Shown one piece after another: positions 12,232 to 22,035 of a stretch of DNA of 45,191 bases. The position numbers and the translations under genes are program-made. Within the stretch, counting starts at the first letter, position 1. Each line of letters starts with the position of its first letter. The notes beneath the pieces are model-generated. The model was not told the origin of the DNA. It did no database searches and was given only the letters and a program-made list of their open reading frames with translations. The DNA is from Saccharomonospora sp. CUA-673 (lineage in GTDB: Bacteria > Actinomycetota > Actinomycetes > Mycobacteriales > Pseudonocardiaceae), in contig NZ_MKKE01000034.1 of assembly GCF_001942305.1 (NCBI RefSeq), positions 1-45,191 of the forward strand. The letters are read 5' to 3'.

Positions 12232-13310
12232 TCAGTTCCCTTCCGCGGGCGCGCGACCCGGTCCAGCCGCAGCGCGACGCCGCCGATGCCGCGGACGAGG
12301 TCCTTCAGCAGCGACGAGTACCGGTGCAGCGGATAGGTCTCGTCGAGCCCGACGCCGCCGTGCAGGTGATGGCAGGTGGCCACGGCGGCCGGCGCCTGGT
12401 CGGCAAGCCAGTACGCGGCGACCGCGAGATCGGTGTCCGCATCGGACTGCGTAGCCGTGGCGAGTCGCCACACCGCCGAGTCGGCGGCCAGGCCGACGGT
12501 GCGGGCGGCGACGTAGACGTCGGCGATCTGCTGTGCCACGGCCTGGAACGTGGCCAACGGGCGGCCGAACTGCTCCCGCGTCGCCACGTGGTCCTTCGTC
12601 AGCGCCAACGCACCGGCCAGCAGTCCGTGACCGAACACCGCCGCACCGGCGAGGGCGTGCCGATGCAACGTACGCAGGGACTCGCCCGGCGCGGTAGCCG
12701 TGTCGAGCGGCGGGTCGACCGGCGCGCTCTCCAACCGCACCACGGCCTCGGGTGCGCCGGAGGCCGTGTGGACGGGCGTCACGCGCACCCCGGCTCCGGT
12801 CGGGTCGACGACGAACAGGGCGACGTCGCCGCCCGGCAGGCTCGCGGGCACGAGGATGCGTTCGGACACGGCGGCGAACGGGACCGCGGTCTTCACCCCG
12901 TCGAGCCGCCAGGTCCCGCCCAGGTGTTCTGCCGTGGTGGCCGGGGATTCGGTCATCGGCGCCGACGGTTCGTGCAGCGCCGCGGTGACGAGGGCCTCCC
13001 CCGCGGCGACCGCGCACGCCAGGTCGTCGCGGGTCTCGTCGGGTTCGGCGGCCAGCAGGGTCGGCAGTACCGTCGTCAACGTCGACCATGCGGGCGCGCG
13101 CGAACCGGCCCGGCCCACCTCCCGGACGACGGCCGCCACCTCGGTCATACCGAGCCCGGCGCCGCCGAGCCGTTCCGGCACGCCCAGGGCGAGCAGTCCG
13201 GTCTCGGCCAGGGCCGCCCAGGCGCGGGTCGGTTCGACCGCCGTGTCGGCCAGGACCTGCGCCGCGAGAGCGCCCGCCTCACGCTCGGTCTCGGTCGGGG
13301 TGAAATCCAC
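12159..13310 (-). CDS. fadE28: acyl-CoA dehydrogenase subunit ChsE1/FadE28
   Basis: Acyl-CoA dehydrogenase partner of FadE29. It has the weakly conserved N-terminus, the block REQFGRPLATFQAVAQQIADV and the C-terminal HHLHGGVGLDETYPLHRYSSL. The frame as written overlaps fadE29 by 73 bp. An alternative with one extra base near 12258 would end at GRAPAEGN with a TGA at 12232-12234, abutting the fadE29 ATG; that end fits the coupled operon better. The start is taken as the GTG at 13310 with AGGAG just upstream, though a GTG at 13322 is possible. The KstR site at 13360-13373 marks the promoter of the fadE28-ltp2 operon. Confidence 0.9.
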   Translation of the reverse strand: MDFTPTETEREAGALAAQVLADTAVEPTRAWAALAETGLLALGVPERLGGAGLGMTEVAAVVREVGRAGSRAPAWSTLTTVLPTLLAAEPDETRDDLACAVAAGEALVTAALHEPSAPMTESPATTAEHLGGTWRLDGVKTAVPFAAVSERILVPASLPGGDVALFVVDPTGAGVRVTPVHTASGAPEAVVRLESAPVDPPLDTATAPGESLRTLHRHALAGAAVFGHGLLAGALALTKDHVATREQFGRPLATFQAVAQQIADVYVAARTVGLAADSAVWRLATATQSDADTDLAVAAYWLADQAPAAVATCHHLHGGVGLDETYPLHRYSSLLKDLVRGIGGVALRLDRVARPRKGTEWTSRSPQTSDGCAPSCAPTSPSC

Positions 13311-13359
13311 GCTGCTCCTCACGGCCGCCGACGATGGTGACTGGTGCGGTGGTAACTAG

Positions 13360-13373
13360 TGGAACATGTTCTA
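13360..13373. promoter_or_regulatory. KstR operator upstream of fadE28
   Basis: TGGAACATGTTCTA matches TNNAACNNGTTNNA at every fixed position. It lies 50 bp upstream of the fadE28 start and 54 bp past the end of fadE34. Confidence 0.85.
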
Positions 13374-13426
13374 GTTTGTAGCGGACACGTCCCCGTTGGC
13401 AAGGGGATGGCCGGGCCGGTTCGCCG

Positions 13427-15610
13427 TCAGCTCGCCGCGCGGGGCAGCCCCAGGATCCGCTGGGCCACGACGTTCAACAGGACCTGCGTGGTGCCCCCGG
13501 CGATGCTCAGACACCGGGTCAGCAGGAACTCGTGCTGCGCGTCCGCCGCCGCCCCATCGGCGATCACCCCACCGGTGCCCAGCTCGTCCAGCGCGACCTC
13601 CGCGACCTCCTGGCGATGCCGGACACCGAGGAGTTTCCGCACGCTCGACTCCGCACCGGGCTGTCCGCCGCCCAGCCGGCGCACCGTGTCGCGCACGCCC
13701 AGCACCGACACGGCGGAACCGTCGACCACCAGGCGGCCGAGCCGCTCGGCGTCGATGTCCGGACAGGACCGCAGCAGGCCCTCGACCGCCTCGCCCACCG
13801 CCGATCCGCCGCCGATCGCGACCCGCTCGTTGGCCAGGGTCGTGCGCGCCAGCGACCACCCGCCGCCGACCTCGCCCACGACGTCGGCGTCCGGGACGAA
13901 CACCCCGTCGAGGAACACCTCGTTGAACCGGACCTCACCGGTGATCTCCCGCAGCGGCCGCACGTCGATGCCCTCGGCGCGCATGTCGACGAGGAAGTAG
14001 GTGATCCCGCGGTGTTTCGGGGCGTCCGGATCGGTGCGGGCCAGGCAGATCGCCCAGTCGGCCTCCTGTGCCAACGAGGTCCAGACCTTCTGCCCCCGCA
14101 GGATCCAGCCCCCGTCGACGGCCTCGGCCGAGGTGCGCAGCGACGCCAGATCCGATCCCGCACCGGGTTCGCTGAACAGCTGACACCACGTGATCTCGCC
14201 CCGCAGCGTCGGCGCCGCGAACCGTTCACGCTGCCGGTCGTCGCCGTGCTCGAGGATCGTCGGCAGCGCCCAGGCACCGATGACCAGATCGGGCCGGACC
14301 ACGCCCGCCCGGTCGAACTCGGCGTCGATCACGAGCTGCTGGGCCGGCGTGGCATCCAACCCGTAGGGCCGCGGCCAATGCGGCACGAGGAAACCCGTGT
14401 CGGCCAACCGCTTCCGCACCTGTTCGGGCTCGACGCCGGCGAGCTCGTCGGCGAGCGCCGCCGCGGCGGCGCGCATCCCACCCACGGCCTCGGGGTCGGC
14501 GGTGGCTGCGTCGTCGGTGTCGGTATCCATGTCGACCGTCGCGCGGCGGCGGAGCCCGGCGCGGGTCAGCTCCCCCGCCCGCCTGCGCCAGCGCACCCCG
14601 CCGCCCAGCAGTTGCCGCAGCGCGACCACCCGCCGCAGGTAGCGGTGTGCGTCGTGTTCCCAGGTGAAGCCGATCCCACCGAGGACCTGGATGCAGTCCT
14701 TGGCCACCTCGACGGCGGCGTCCACGCCGCCCGCGGCGGCGACGGTGGCGGCGACGGTCAGCTGCTCGGCGGCATCTCCCCCGTCGTCGCGCCCGTCGTT
14801 GGTCCCGTCGGCCGCGCGGGCCGCGTCCCACGCCAGCGCCGCCGCCGTCTCGGCGCGACACAGCATCTCCGCGCACAGATGCTGCACGGCCTGGAACGTG
14901 CCGATCGGCGCGCCGAACTGCTCGCGCACGCGCGCGTAGTCGCAGGCCGTGCGCACACACCAGGACGCCACTCCCGAGGCCTCGGCCGCCGCGAGCACGG
15001 CGGCCAGTTCGGGGATCTCGGCCGCGGCCAGCACCGCCTCGGCCGGCACGGTCACCGCGTCGAGCTCGACCGTCGTCGCGGGCCGACTCAGGTCGAACGA
15101 CTCCCCAGCGGTGGGCCGCGCGCGCTCGGCCGCGAGCACGAACCACACCGGCGATCCGGCACGGTCCGCGGCGAGGACCAGCAGGTCGGCGTCGGCGTCG
15201 CCGAGCAGCGCCGGCGACGTCCCGGAGACCACGAGGCCGCCGTCGGCGCCTTGTTCGGCCGCGAGGGGTTCGGCCGCGAGCGTGCCGGTCGAGACGGCAA
15301 CGGCGGCGCGCAGGGTGCCCCCGGCCAGCGCGGGAACATACTCCACCGCCGCGGAATGCTCCGGCGTCCGCGCCAGGGCCAGCGCCGCGAGCGCGGTGCC
15401 GACGACACCCGATCCCGCGAGCCTCTCGGCGGCCGCCTCGATACCCGCCGCGAGGTCGACGACGGTGCCGCCTGCGCCGCCCAGTTCGACGGGGACGGCG
15501 ATGCCGGGCAGTCCGATGCCCGCGATCGCGACCTCGGGTTCGGCCGCGGCGGCCGCACCCGTCACGGCGTCGGCCAGGGCACGCTGTTCGTCTGTCATCG
15601 CGATGCTCAC
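13427..15610 (-). CDS. fadE34: double-domain acyl-CoA dehydrogenase FadE34 (ChsE3-like)
   Basis: About 727 residues made of two tandem acyl-CoA dehydrogenase domains in one chain. The first includes REQFGAPIGTFQAVQHLCAE and GGIGFTWEHDAHRYLRR; the second includes FSEPGAGSDLASLRTS and the C-terminal SIAGGTTQVLLNVVAQRILG. Length and position next to kstR match Rv3573c. Its known homologues act on steroid acyl-CoAs with five-carbon side chains. The start is taken as the GTG at 15610 (VSIAMTDEQRALADAV); the ATG at 15598 is an alternative. A KstR operator sits 12 bp upstream and no good ribosome site is visible, so a short or absent leader is likely. Confidence 0.92.
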   Translation of the reverse strand: MSIAMTDEQRALADAVTGAAAAAEPEVAIAGIGLPGIAVPVELGGAGGTVVDLAAGIEAAAERLAGSGVVGTALAALALARTPEHSAAVEYVPALAGGTLRAAVAVSTGTLAAEPLAAEQGADGGLVVSGTSPALLGDADADLLVLAADRAGSPVWFVLAAERARPTAGESFDLSRPATTVELDAVTVPAEAVLAAAEIPELAAVLAAAEASGVASWCVRTACDYARVREQFGAPIGTFQAVQHLCAEMLCRAETAAALAWDAARAADGTNDGRDDGGDAAEQLTVAATVAAAGGVDAAVEVAKDCIQVLGGIGFTWEHDAHRYLRRVVALRQLLGGGVRWRRRAGELTRAGLRRRATVDMDTDTDDAATADPEAVGGMRAAAAALADELAGVEPEQVRKRLADTGFLVPHWPRPYGLDATPAQQLVIDAEFDRAGVVRPDLVIGAWALPTILEHGDDRQRERFAAPTLRGEITWCQLFSEPGAGSDLASLRTSAEAVDGGWILRGQKVWTSLAQEADWAICLARTDPDAPKHRGITYFLVDMRAEGIDVRPLREITGEVRFNEVFLDGVFVPDADVVGEVGGGWSLARTTLANERVAIGGGSAVGEAVEGLLRSCPDIDAERLGRLVVDGSAVSVLGVRDTVRRLGGGQPGAESSVRKLLGVRHRQEVAEVALDELGTGGVIADGAAADAQHEFLLTRCLSIAGGTTQVLLNVVAQRILGLPRAAS

Positions 15611-15621
15611 GACGCCGATTG

Positions 15622-15635
15622 TAGAACATGTTTCA
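15622..15635. promoter_or_regulatory. KstR operator, fadE34 side
   Basis: TAGAACATGTTTCA matches TNNAACNNGTTNNA at every fixed position, immediately upstream of the fadE34 start. Confidence 0.85.
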
Positions 15636-15697
15636 CTTAACTGGGGGTCACCCGAGCAACGGCGCCAGCGAATCTTCGGTACAGTGGCCAGTTGGAG

Positions 15698-15711
15698 TGG
15701 AACAGGTTCTG
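15698..15711. promoter_or_regulatory. KstR operator, kstR side (autoregulation)
   Basis: TGGAACAGGTTCTG matches TNNAACNNGTTNNA except for the last base. It lies 27 bp upstream of the kstR ATG and is well placed for autoregulation. Confidence 0.75.
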
Positions 15712-15737
15712 CACGTTCGTCACGCAGGAGACAGCCG

Positions 15738-16382
15738 ATGGCAAGCAAGCCCAAGGCGCCGGCCGCCACCAAGTCGGCCGCCCGGAATTCGAGCTCGCTC
15801 GGCCCGATGGGCAGCGAGGAACCGGGCACGGCGGCCCAGCGCGACCGGCGCAAGCGCATCCTCGATGCGACCCTGGCGCTGGCAGCGAAGGGCGGCTACG
15901 ACGCGGTGCAGATGCGCGCCGTCGCCGAACGCGCCGACGTCGCGCTCGGCACCCTGTACCGCTACTTCCCGTCGAAGATCCACCTGTTGGTGTCCGGCCT
16001 CGCGCGCGAGTTCGAACGCGCACAGGACAAATTGGACCGGGCCACCATCCCCGGGGACAACGCGACCGAACGGCTGCTCGTGGTCCTCGGCCGCAACACG
16101 CGGCTGATGCAGCGCGACCCGCACCTGACCGAGGCGATGGTGCGGGCGTTCATGTTCGCCGACACCACCGCCGCGGCCGAGGTCGAGCAGGTCGGCGCGA
16201 TGATGGAGAACATGTTCGCGAAGGCCATGGGCATCGACGAACCCACCGACCACGACCGCGACGTCTTCCACGTCATCGCCGACGTGTGGATGGCCAACCT
16301 CGTCGCCTGGGTCACCCGCCGCGCCTCCGCCGCCGACGTCGCCAAGCGCCTCGAACTGTCCGTCCACCTCCTCCTCGACTGA
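15738..16382 (+). CDS. kstR: TetR-family repressor KstR of steroid catabolism
   Basis: 214-residue TetR-family regulator. Following a basic N-terminal tail, the helix-turn-helix region reads RRKRILDATLALAAKGGYD, QMRAVAERADVALGTLYRYF and SKIHLLVSGLAREF, close to M. tuberculosis KstR. The C-terminal block VIADVWMANLVAWVTRRASA is also KstR-like. It represses steroid genes and is released by 3-oxo-cholestenoyl/steroid CoA thioesters (known for the family). The start is the ATG at 15738 with AGGAG 8 nt upstream. It is divergent from fadE34, as in mycobacteria, and ends 3 bp from the convergent LLM oxidoreductase gene. Confidence 0.95.
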   Translation: MASKPKAPAATKSAARNSSSLGPMGSEEPGTAAQRDRRKRILDATLALAAKGGYDAVQMRAVAERADVALGTLYRYFPSKIHLLVSGLAREFERAQDKLDRATIPGDNATERLLVVLGRNTRLMQRDPHLTEAMVRAFMFADTTAAAEVEQVGAMMENMFAKAMGIDEPTDHDRDVFHVIADVWMANLVAWVTRRASAADVAKRLELSVHLLLD

Positions 16383-16385
16383 GCC

Positions 16386-17218
16386 TCAGGAGCGGTAGCG
16401 CTCGGCGAAGGTCGCCAGGTCGTCGAGCTGGCGGAGGGTGTCGGACTCGGGGCCGTCTCGAGCATGAAGGTCACGTGCTCGACGCCGACCTCGGCCCAGC
16501 CCTCGATGGTCCGCTCGTCGGACGGGGCGCCGAAGATCGCCATCGGCAGGTTCGGCCGTCCCTGCTCGGCGAACCACGTCTGTGCGTCGCGGATCTCCTC
16601 CGGCTTCGTGTGCGGGCGCGGGAGCCAGCCGTCGCCGAACTCCACCGTCCGGCGCAGCGCCGCCGGGCTCTCCCCGCCCACGTAGATCGGCGGATGCGGC
16701 TCACGCGCCGGCTTCGGCCACGCGTACACCGGGTCGAAGTCGACGAAGTTGCCGTGGAACTCGGCCTCGTCCTCGGTCCACAGTGCCCGGATCGCCTGCA
16801 ACTGCTCGTTGATGAGCTTGCCGCGGGTCGCCGGGTCGGTGCCGTGGTTGCGCATCTCCTCGCGGTTCCAGCCGACTCCGACGCCGAACACGAACCGTCC
16901 ACCCGACACCAGGTCCAGGCTCGCCGCCTCGATGGCGGTGTGGATCGTGTCGCGCTGCGGCAGCAGGGCCACGCCCGTGCCGACCGTCAGGGTGCTGGTC
17001 GTCGATGCCGCCGCGGTCAACGCCACGAACGGGTCCAGGGTGCGGAAGTACTTGCGCGGCAGCTCGCCACCCTCGGGAAGCTGCGACTCCCGGCTCGTCG
17101 GGATGTGCGAGTGCTCGGCGAGGAACAACGAGTCCAACCCGCGCTCCTCGAGCGCCACTCCCAGCGGGCCGGGCCTGATGCCCTCGTCGGTCACGAACGT
17201 GGAGATACCAAACTTCAT
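16386..17218 (-). CDS. F420-dependent LLM-class oxidoreductase (frame broken near 16455)
   Basis: About 277 residues after repair. It starts MKFGISTFVTDEGIRPG and contains LAEHSHIP, VGTGVALLPQRDTIHTA, FGVGVGWNREEMRNHG and PIYVGGESPAALRR, the pattern of luciferase-like F420-dependent enzymes. The frame changes near 16455 (HVTFMLE); one extra base continues into TGPESDTLRQLDDLATFAERYRS and a stop at 16386. The ATG at 17218 is preferred over the GTG at 17224 because MKFG is the usual beginning. Substrate unknown. It is convergent with kstR; no KstR site was seen upstream. Confidence 0.85.
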
Positions 17219-17328
17219 GTCCACGCCAACCGACGAGAGCCGCCGCGCATTCCCGCCGCAGGACCCACGTCACCATCCAGGGTGACGCAGGCCCGGCCAC
17301 GTACCCGGCCGTCGTCCCACCGGGTGCG

Positions 17329-20300
17329 TCACACGCTTCGCCGGTACTGGCCGCCCACCTCGAAGAACGCGTCGGTGATCTGACCCAGGGAGCACACCCG
17401 CGCGGCGTCCATGAGGACGGCGAACACGTTCTCCCCGCGCGCGGCCGCCTCACGCAGCCGCCGCAGCGCCTCCTGGGCCTCGGCGTGGTGCCGGTTGTGG
17501 AAGTCCTCGAGCCTGGTCAGCTGCGAGCGCTTCTCCTCCTCGGTGGCCCTGGCGAGTTCGACCTCGGTCTCCTCCTCGTCCCCGTCCGGGTGCCGGAAGG
17601 TGTTCACCCCCACGATCGGCAGCTCACCGCTGTGCTTGAGCCGTTCGTAGGTGATCGACTCGTCCTGGATCTTGCCGCGCTGGTACCCGGTCTCCATCGC
17701 ACCCAACACGCCGCCGCGTTCGGAGATGCGCTCGAACTCGATGAGCACCGCCTCCTCCACGAGGTCGGTCAGCTCGTCGATGATGAACGAGCCCTGCAAC
17801 GGGTTCTCGTTCTTGGCCAGGCCCCATTCCTTGTTGATGATCATCTGGATGGCCATGGCCCGGCGCACCGAACTCTCGGTCGCGTCGTGATCGCCTCGTC
17901 GTAGGCGTTGGTGTGCAACGAGTTCGCGTTGTCGTAGAGCGCGCACAACGCCTGCAGCGTGGTGCGGATGTCGTTGAAGTTCATCTCCTGCGCGTGCAGC
18001 GACCGCCCGGAGGTCTGCACGTGGTACTTCAACTTCTGCGACCGCTCCCCCGCACCGTACCGCTCGCGCATGGCCACGGCCCAGATCCGCCGCGCCACGC
18101 GGCCCAGCACCGAGTACTCGGCGTCCATGCCGTTGGAGAAGAAGAACGACAGGTTCGGGGCGAACTCGTCGATGTCCATCCCCCTGGCCACATAGGACTC
18201 GACGTAGGTGAACCCGTTCGCCAGGGTGAACGCGAGCTGCGAGATCGGGTTCGCCCCGGCCTCGGCGATGTGATAGCCGGAGATCGACACCGAGTAGAAG
18301 TTCCGCACCCCGCGTTCGATGAACCACTCCTGGATGTCCGACATCATCCGCAGGCTGAACTCGGTCGAGAAGATGCACGTGTTCTGACCCTGGTCCTCCT
18401 TGAGGATGTCGGCCTGCACCGTGCCGCGGACCTGCTGCAGCGCACGCGTCCGGATCTCGCCGGCCTCCTCGGCGCTCGGCTCCCGCCCCTCGGCCTCGCG
18501 GAAGGCGTCCAGCTGCTGGTCGATCGCCGTGTTCAGGAAGAACGCCAGAATCGTCGGCGCGGGCCCGTTGATCGTCATCGACACCGACGTCGTCGGCGCC
18601 GTCAGGTCGAAGCCGTCGTAGAGGGCCTTCATGTCGTCGAGCGTCGCGATCGACACCCCGGACGTGCCGACCTTGCCGTAGATGTCGGGCCGCGTGTCGG
18701 GGTCGAACCCGTAGAGGGTCACCGAGTCGAAGGCGGTGGAGAGCCGCTTGGCCTCCGAATCGGCCGACAGGTACTTGAACCGCCGGTTGGTGCGAAACGC
18801 GTCGCCCTCGCCGGCGAACATGCGCGCCGGGTCCTCGCCGTCCCGCTTGAACGGGAACACTCCTGCCGTGTACGGGAAATAGCCGGGCAGGTTCTCGCGC
18901 CGCAGGAACGAGACGAGCTCACCGGAATCCTTGTACCGCGGCAGCGCCACACGCGGGATCCGACTGCCGGACAGGGTGTCGTGCCACAGCTCGGTGTGGA
19001 TCTCCTTGTCCCGCACCGTGAACGACAACCGTTCACCGCGGTAGGCCTCGGACAGCTCCGCCCACCGTTCGAGCAGCGCACCGGTCTTGGCGTCCACATC
19101 GGACTCGGCGCCGCGCACGAGTTCGTCGAGCGTGGCCGTGTCCGCCCCGGCCGCCTCCAGTTCGGTCCGCGTCGCGGCGAGGCGGTCGCGCCGGCGCACC
19201 GCGTCGGCCTGCCGCTCGGTCTCGGCGTGATAGCTGCGCACCGTCTCGGCGATGTCGGCGAGGTAGCGGGCGCGGTTCTGCGGGATGACCGTGGCGATCT
19301 TCGTCGACACCTTGCCCTCGGCCGCGGGCAGCACCCCCGCCGACACCGACAGCCCGCCCGTCGCGAGCAAATCGCGCAGGTGCTGGTACAGCGCGGTCAC
19401 ACCGTCGTCGTTGAACGTCGCGGCGCTCGTGCCGAACACCGGCATGTCGTCGGGGTCGGCGCCGAAGGCCTCGCGGTTGCGCACGAGCTGCCGAGCGACG
19501 TCGCGCCGGGCGTCCTCGGCCCCGCGGCGCTCGAACTTGTTGATGGCCACGACGTCGGCGAAGTCGAGCATGTCGATCTTCTCGAGCTGCGAGGCCGCGC
19601 CGAACTCCGGCGTCATGACGTACAGCGAGTGGTCGACGTGGTCGACGATGCCCGCGTCACCCTGGCCGATACCGGGGGTCTCGACGATCACGAGGTCGAA
19701 GCCGGCCGCCTTGCACGCCAGCACGGCCTCGTCGAGTCCGTGCGGGATCTCCCCGCTGGTGGTGCGGGTGGCCAGCGAGCGGAAGAACACCTGGTCGCCG
19801 GTGAGGCTGTTCATCCGGATCCGGTCCCCGAGCAAGGCACCGCCGCCGCGCCGGCGGGTGGGGTCGACCGCAAGGACCGCGATCCGCAGCTTGTCCTCCT
19901 GGTCACCGCGGAAGCGCCGGACGAGTTCGTCGGTCAGCGACGACTTGCCCGATCCGCCCGTGCCCGTGATGCCCAGCACCGGCACCGTCCTGGACTGCGC
20001 AGCCTCCTCGATGCCGGCCCGCCACTCCGGCTGCAGCACGCCCTGCTGCAGCCGCGTGACCGTCCGGGCCAGCGTGCGCGCATCACCGGCGAGCAGGGCC
20101 TCGAGCTCGCCCGCCGCGGTCGCGGCGAGGTCGACGTCGCACTCCCGGACCATATGGTTGATCATGCCGGGCAGGCCCAGCTCGAGCCCGTCCTCCGGCG
20201 AGAAGACCCGCGCCACCCCACGCGAGTGCAGCAGCTCGATCTCGTCGGGCACGATGACGCCGCCGCCACCGCCGAACACCTTCACGTGGCCCGCGCCGCG

Positions 20301-20563
20301 TTCGGCGAGCAGCTCCACGAGGTAGGTGAAGTACTCGACGTGCCCACCCTGGTAGGCACTGATCGCCACGCCCTGGACGTCCTCGGCGATGGCCGCGGTG
20401 ACGACCTCGTCGACGGAGCGGTTGTGCCCGAGGTGGATCACCTCGCGCCCTGCGACTGCAGGATGCGCCGCATGATGTTGATGGCGGCGTCGTGCCCGTC
20501 GAACAGGCTCGCGGCGGTGACGAACCGGACGGGGTGCACAGGCTGGTGCAACTCGGTGGTCAT
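17329..20563 (-). CDS. icmF: fused isobutyryl-CoA mutase IcmF (frame broken near 17884 and 20443)
   Basis: About 1,078 residues after two one-base repairs. Domains in order: N-terminal cobalamin-binding domain ([30 protein letters not shown]); MeaB-like GTPase with P-loop [18 protein letters not shown] and NKFERRG; and the C-terminal mutase TIM barrel ([34 protein letters not shown]). This order is diagnostic of IcmF, which interconverts isobutyryl- and n-butyryl-CoA with adenosylcobalamin and carries its own G-protein chaperone. The frame is lost near 20443 (QGA/EVIHLGH) and near 17884 ([14 protein letters not shown]). The start is the ATG at 20563, next to an inverted repeat at 20574-20599. 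Confidence 0.95.
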
Positions 20564-20573
20564 GGATCCAAAA

Positions 20574-20599
20574 TACTTGGACTTCCTACTATTTCCAAG
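20574..20599. promoter_or_regulatory. inverted repeat overlapping the icmF start region
   Basis: CTTGGA (20576-20581) and TCCAAG (20594-20599) form a perfect 6-bp inverted repeat. The interval TACTTGGACTTCCTACTA is itself an imperfect palindrome. It begins 11 bp upstream of the icmF ATG, so a bound protein would block initiation. The 133-bp gap to the GTPase gene is otherwise empty. Confidence 0.5.
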
Positions 20600-20696
20600 A
20601 CGCGCCGCACCCGCTGCCGGCGACGTGTCCCGTGACGGCCGTCTCTCCCGGCAGCGCGGTGACCTCCTCCCGCGCTGCCGGCCCGGCCGTCGCGGG

Positions 20697-21320
20697 TCAG
20701 CCGACCGGCTTGGGCGTGTTCACACCCCGGACCGCGAGCCACTGCTGCATGGCGTACTCGACCATGGTGATCAGCGTCCGCTTCGTCGACTCGCGTTCGC
20801 GCGCGTCGCACCGCACCAGCGGGATGCTCGGATCGATCGACAGCGCTTCCCGCACGTCGTTCAGGTCGTGCTGCAGCACCCCGTCGAACGTGTTGACGCC
20901 GACGATGTACGGCAGACCCCGGTCCTCGAAGAAGTCGATGGGGGCGAACGAGTCCGCGAGCCGACGGGTGTCGGCCAGCACGACCGCACCGATCGCTCCG
21001 CGGACGAGGTCGTCCCACATGAACCAGAACCGCTCCTGACCGGGGGTGCCGAACAGGTAGAGGATCAGGTCCTCGTCCAGCGAGACCCGGCCGAAGTCCA
21101 TCGCCACCGTGGTGGTCGACTTGTTCGGGGTCGCTGCGAGGTCGTCGATGCCGGTACTCGCGTCCGTCATCATCGCCTCGGTCGTCAGCGGCACAATCTC
21201 GGACACCGAGCCGACGAATGTTGTCTTGCCCGCACCGAAGCCGCCGGCCACGACGATCTTCGCCGAGGTCATCGTCTTCGGCGCGGCCTGACGCGGTGCC
21301 TTAAAGCCGACGGAGTCCAC
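20697..21320 (-). CDS. conservon GTP-binding protein (CvnD-like)
   Basis: 207-residue small GTPase of the actinobacterial conservon type. P-loop GGFGAGKT is at 26-33 and the switch region [13 protein letters not shown] follows. The usual NKxD base-recognition motif is replaced by VNTFDG, a known feature of this subfamily. The GTG at 21320 overlaps the DUF742 gene by 20 bp. Known model: the roadblock, DUF742 and GTPase proteins assemble at the membrane with the sensor to form a G-protein-like signalling complex. It is the last gene of the operon. Confidence 0.92.
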   Translation of the reverse strand: MDSVGFKAPRQAAPKTMTSAKIVVAGGFGAGKTTFVGSVSEIVPLTTEAMMTDASTGIDDLAATPNKSTTTVAMDFGRVSLDEDLILYLFGTPGQERFWFMWDDLVRGAIGAVVLADTRRLADSFAPIDFFEDRGLPYIVGVNTFDGVLQHDLNDVREALSIDPSIPLVRCDARERESTKRTLITMVEYAMQQWLAVRGVNTPKPVG

Positions 21321-22035
21321 TCAACACCCTTTCCATCAACATGAAATGCGCTTCGGCGTTCTCGCTGCCCGATGCGGTCCTGTGCACGGTCACCAAGCCC
21401 GTGTCCGCCGCATCGCTGATCAGCACTCGCGCCACTCCGAGCGGCACCTGAAGTACCGCAGCGATCTCGGCCACCGAACGTGGAGCACGGCATTCTCCCA
21501 TGATGACCTGATGCTCGACCTGGTCGGGCACCGGCAGCACCGCGGCATCGCGGGTGGAGATCAACGTTTCCAGTTCCAGCGGATAGTTGGATTTCGTCCG
21601 GCCGCCGGTGATGGCGTAAGGACGGACGAAACCGGTTTCCTCTGCCGGGAACGGCGGCTCCGCCACCGGTTCGACGGGGATAGCTTCGGCCGACACGAAC
21701 TGCTCCTCTCCGGTCGTAGACCGGTTGTGGTCGTCCTCACCCGGCCACACCACATCGGTGGGCACGGGCTCGGCGGACGACGGTCCTCCCCGACTGTCCT
21801 CAGCGTTGTTCTCGGCTGCGGCGCCGACGGTGGTGTCGGTGCTCGCGGTGGCCGCGCTGGTGTCGGCACCGCCCGCTTCGGCGGTGCCGGTGTCGCCGGG
21901 TTCGTCCCTGCGTCCCCCTCGTTTCCGACGACGACGCAATCCGGACGTGAGCGCGAAGCCGTCGAGCACGTCAGCGACTGCGCGCTCGTGCTCCTCGCCC
22001 CCGGTTCCGGAGTCAGTACTCATCGACTGGGTCAT
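21301..22035 (-). CDS. DUF742 protein of the conservon (CvnC-like)
   Basis: 244 residues. The first ~145 are a low-complexity, acidic and Thr/Ser/Ala-rich extension with a basic patch LRRRRKRGGRRDE. The C-terminal DUF742 domain starts FVRPYAITGGRTKSNYPLEL and contains LISTRDAAVLP, QVIMGECRAPRSVAEIAAVL and a winged-helix-like block ending VHRTASG. DUF742 proteins accompany the roadblock and GTPase proteins. The ATG at 22035 overlaps the stop of the roadblock gene (ATGA). The N-terminal extension is longer than in typical 110-130-residue family members. Confidence 0.92.
   Translation of the reverse strand: MTQSMSTDSGTGGEEHERAVADVLDGFALTSGLRRRRKRGGRRDEPGDTGTAEAGGADTSAATASTDTTVGAAAENNAEDSRGGPSSAEPVPTDVVWPGEDDHNRSTTGEEQFVSAEAIPVEPVAEPPFPAEETGFVRPYAITGGRTKSNYPLELETLISTRDAAVLPVPDQVEHQVIMGECRAPRSVAEIAAVLQVPLGVARVLISDAADTGLVTVHRTASGSENAEAHFMLMERVLSGLRRL

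Noticed and set aside
13532..15640. 702-codon plus-strand reading frame
   Set aside because: Antisense shadow of fadE34 with no protein motif; fadE34 has full family blocks.
15611..15859. N-terminal extension of the fadE34 frame beyond 15610
   Set aside because: It would run through both KstR operators and into the kstR coding region; no family similarity.
17913..21344. 1,143-codon plus-strand reading frame antisense to icmF
   Set aside because: It mirrors the high-GC codon bias of icmF and the GTPase gene; Arg/Val/His-rich, with no family motif.
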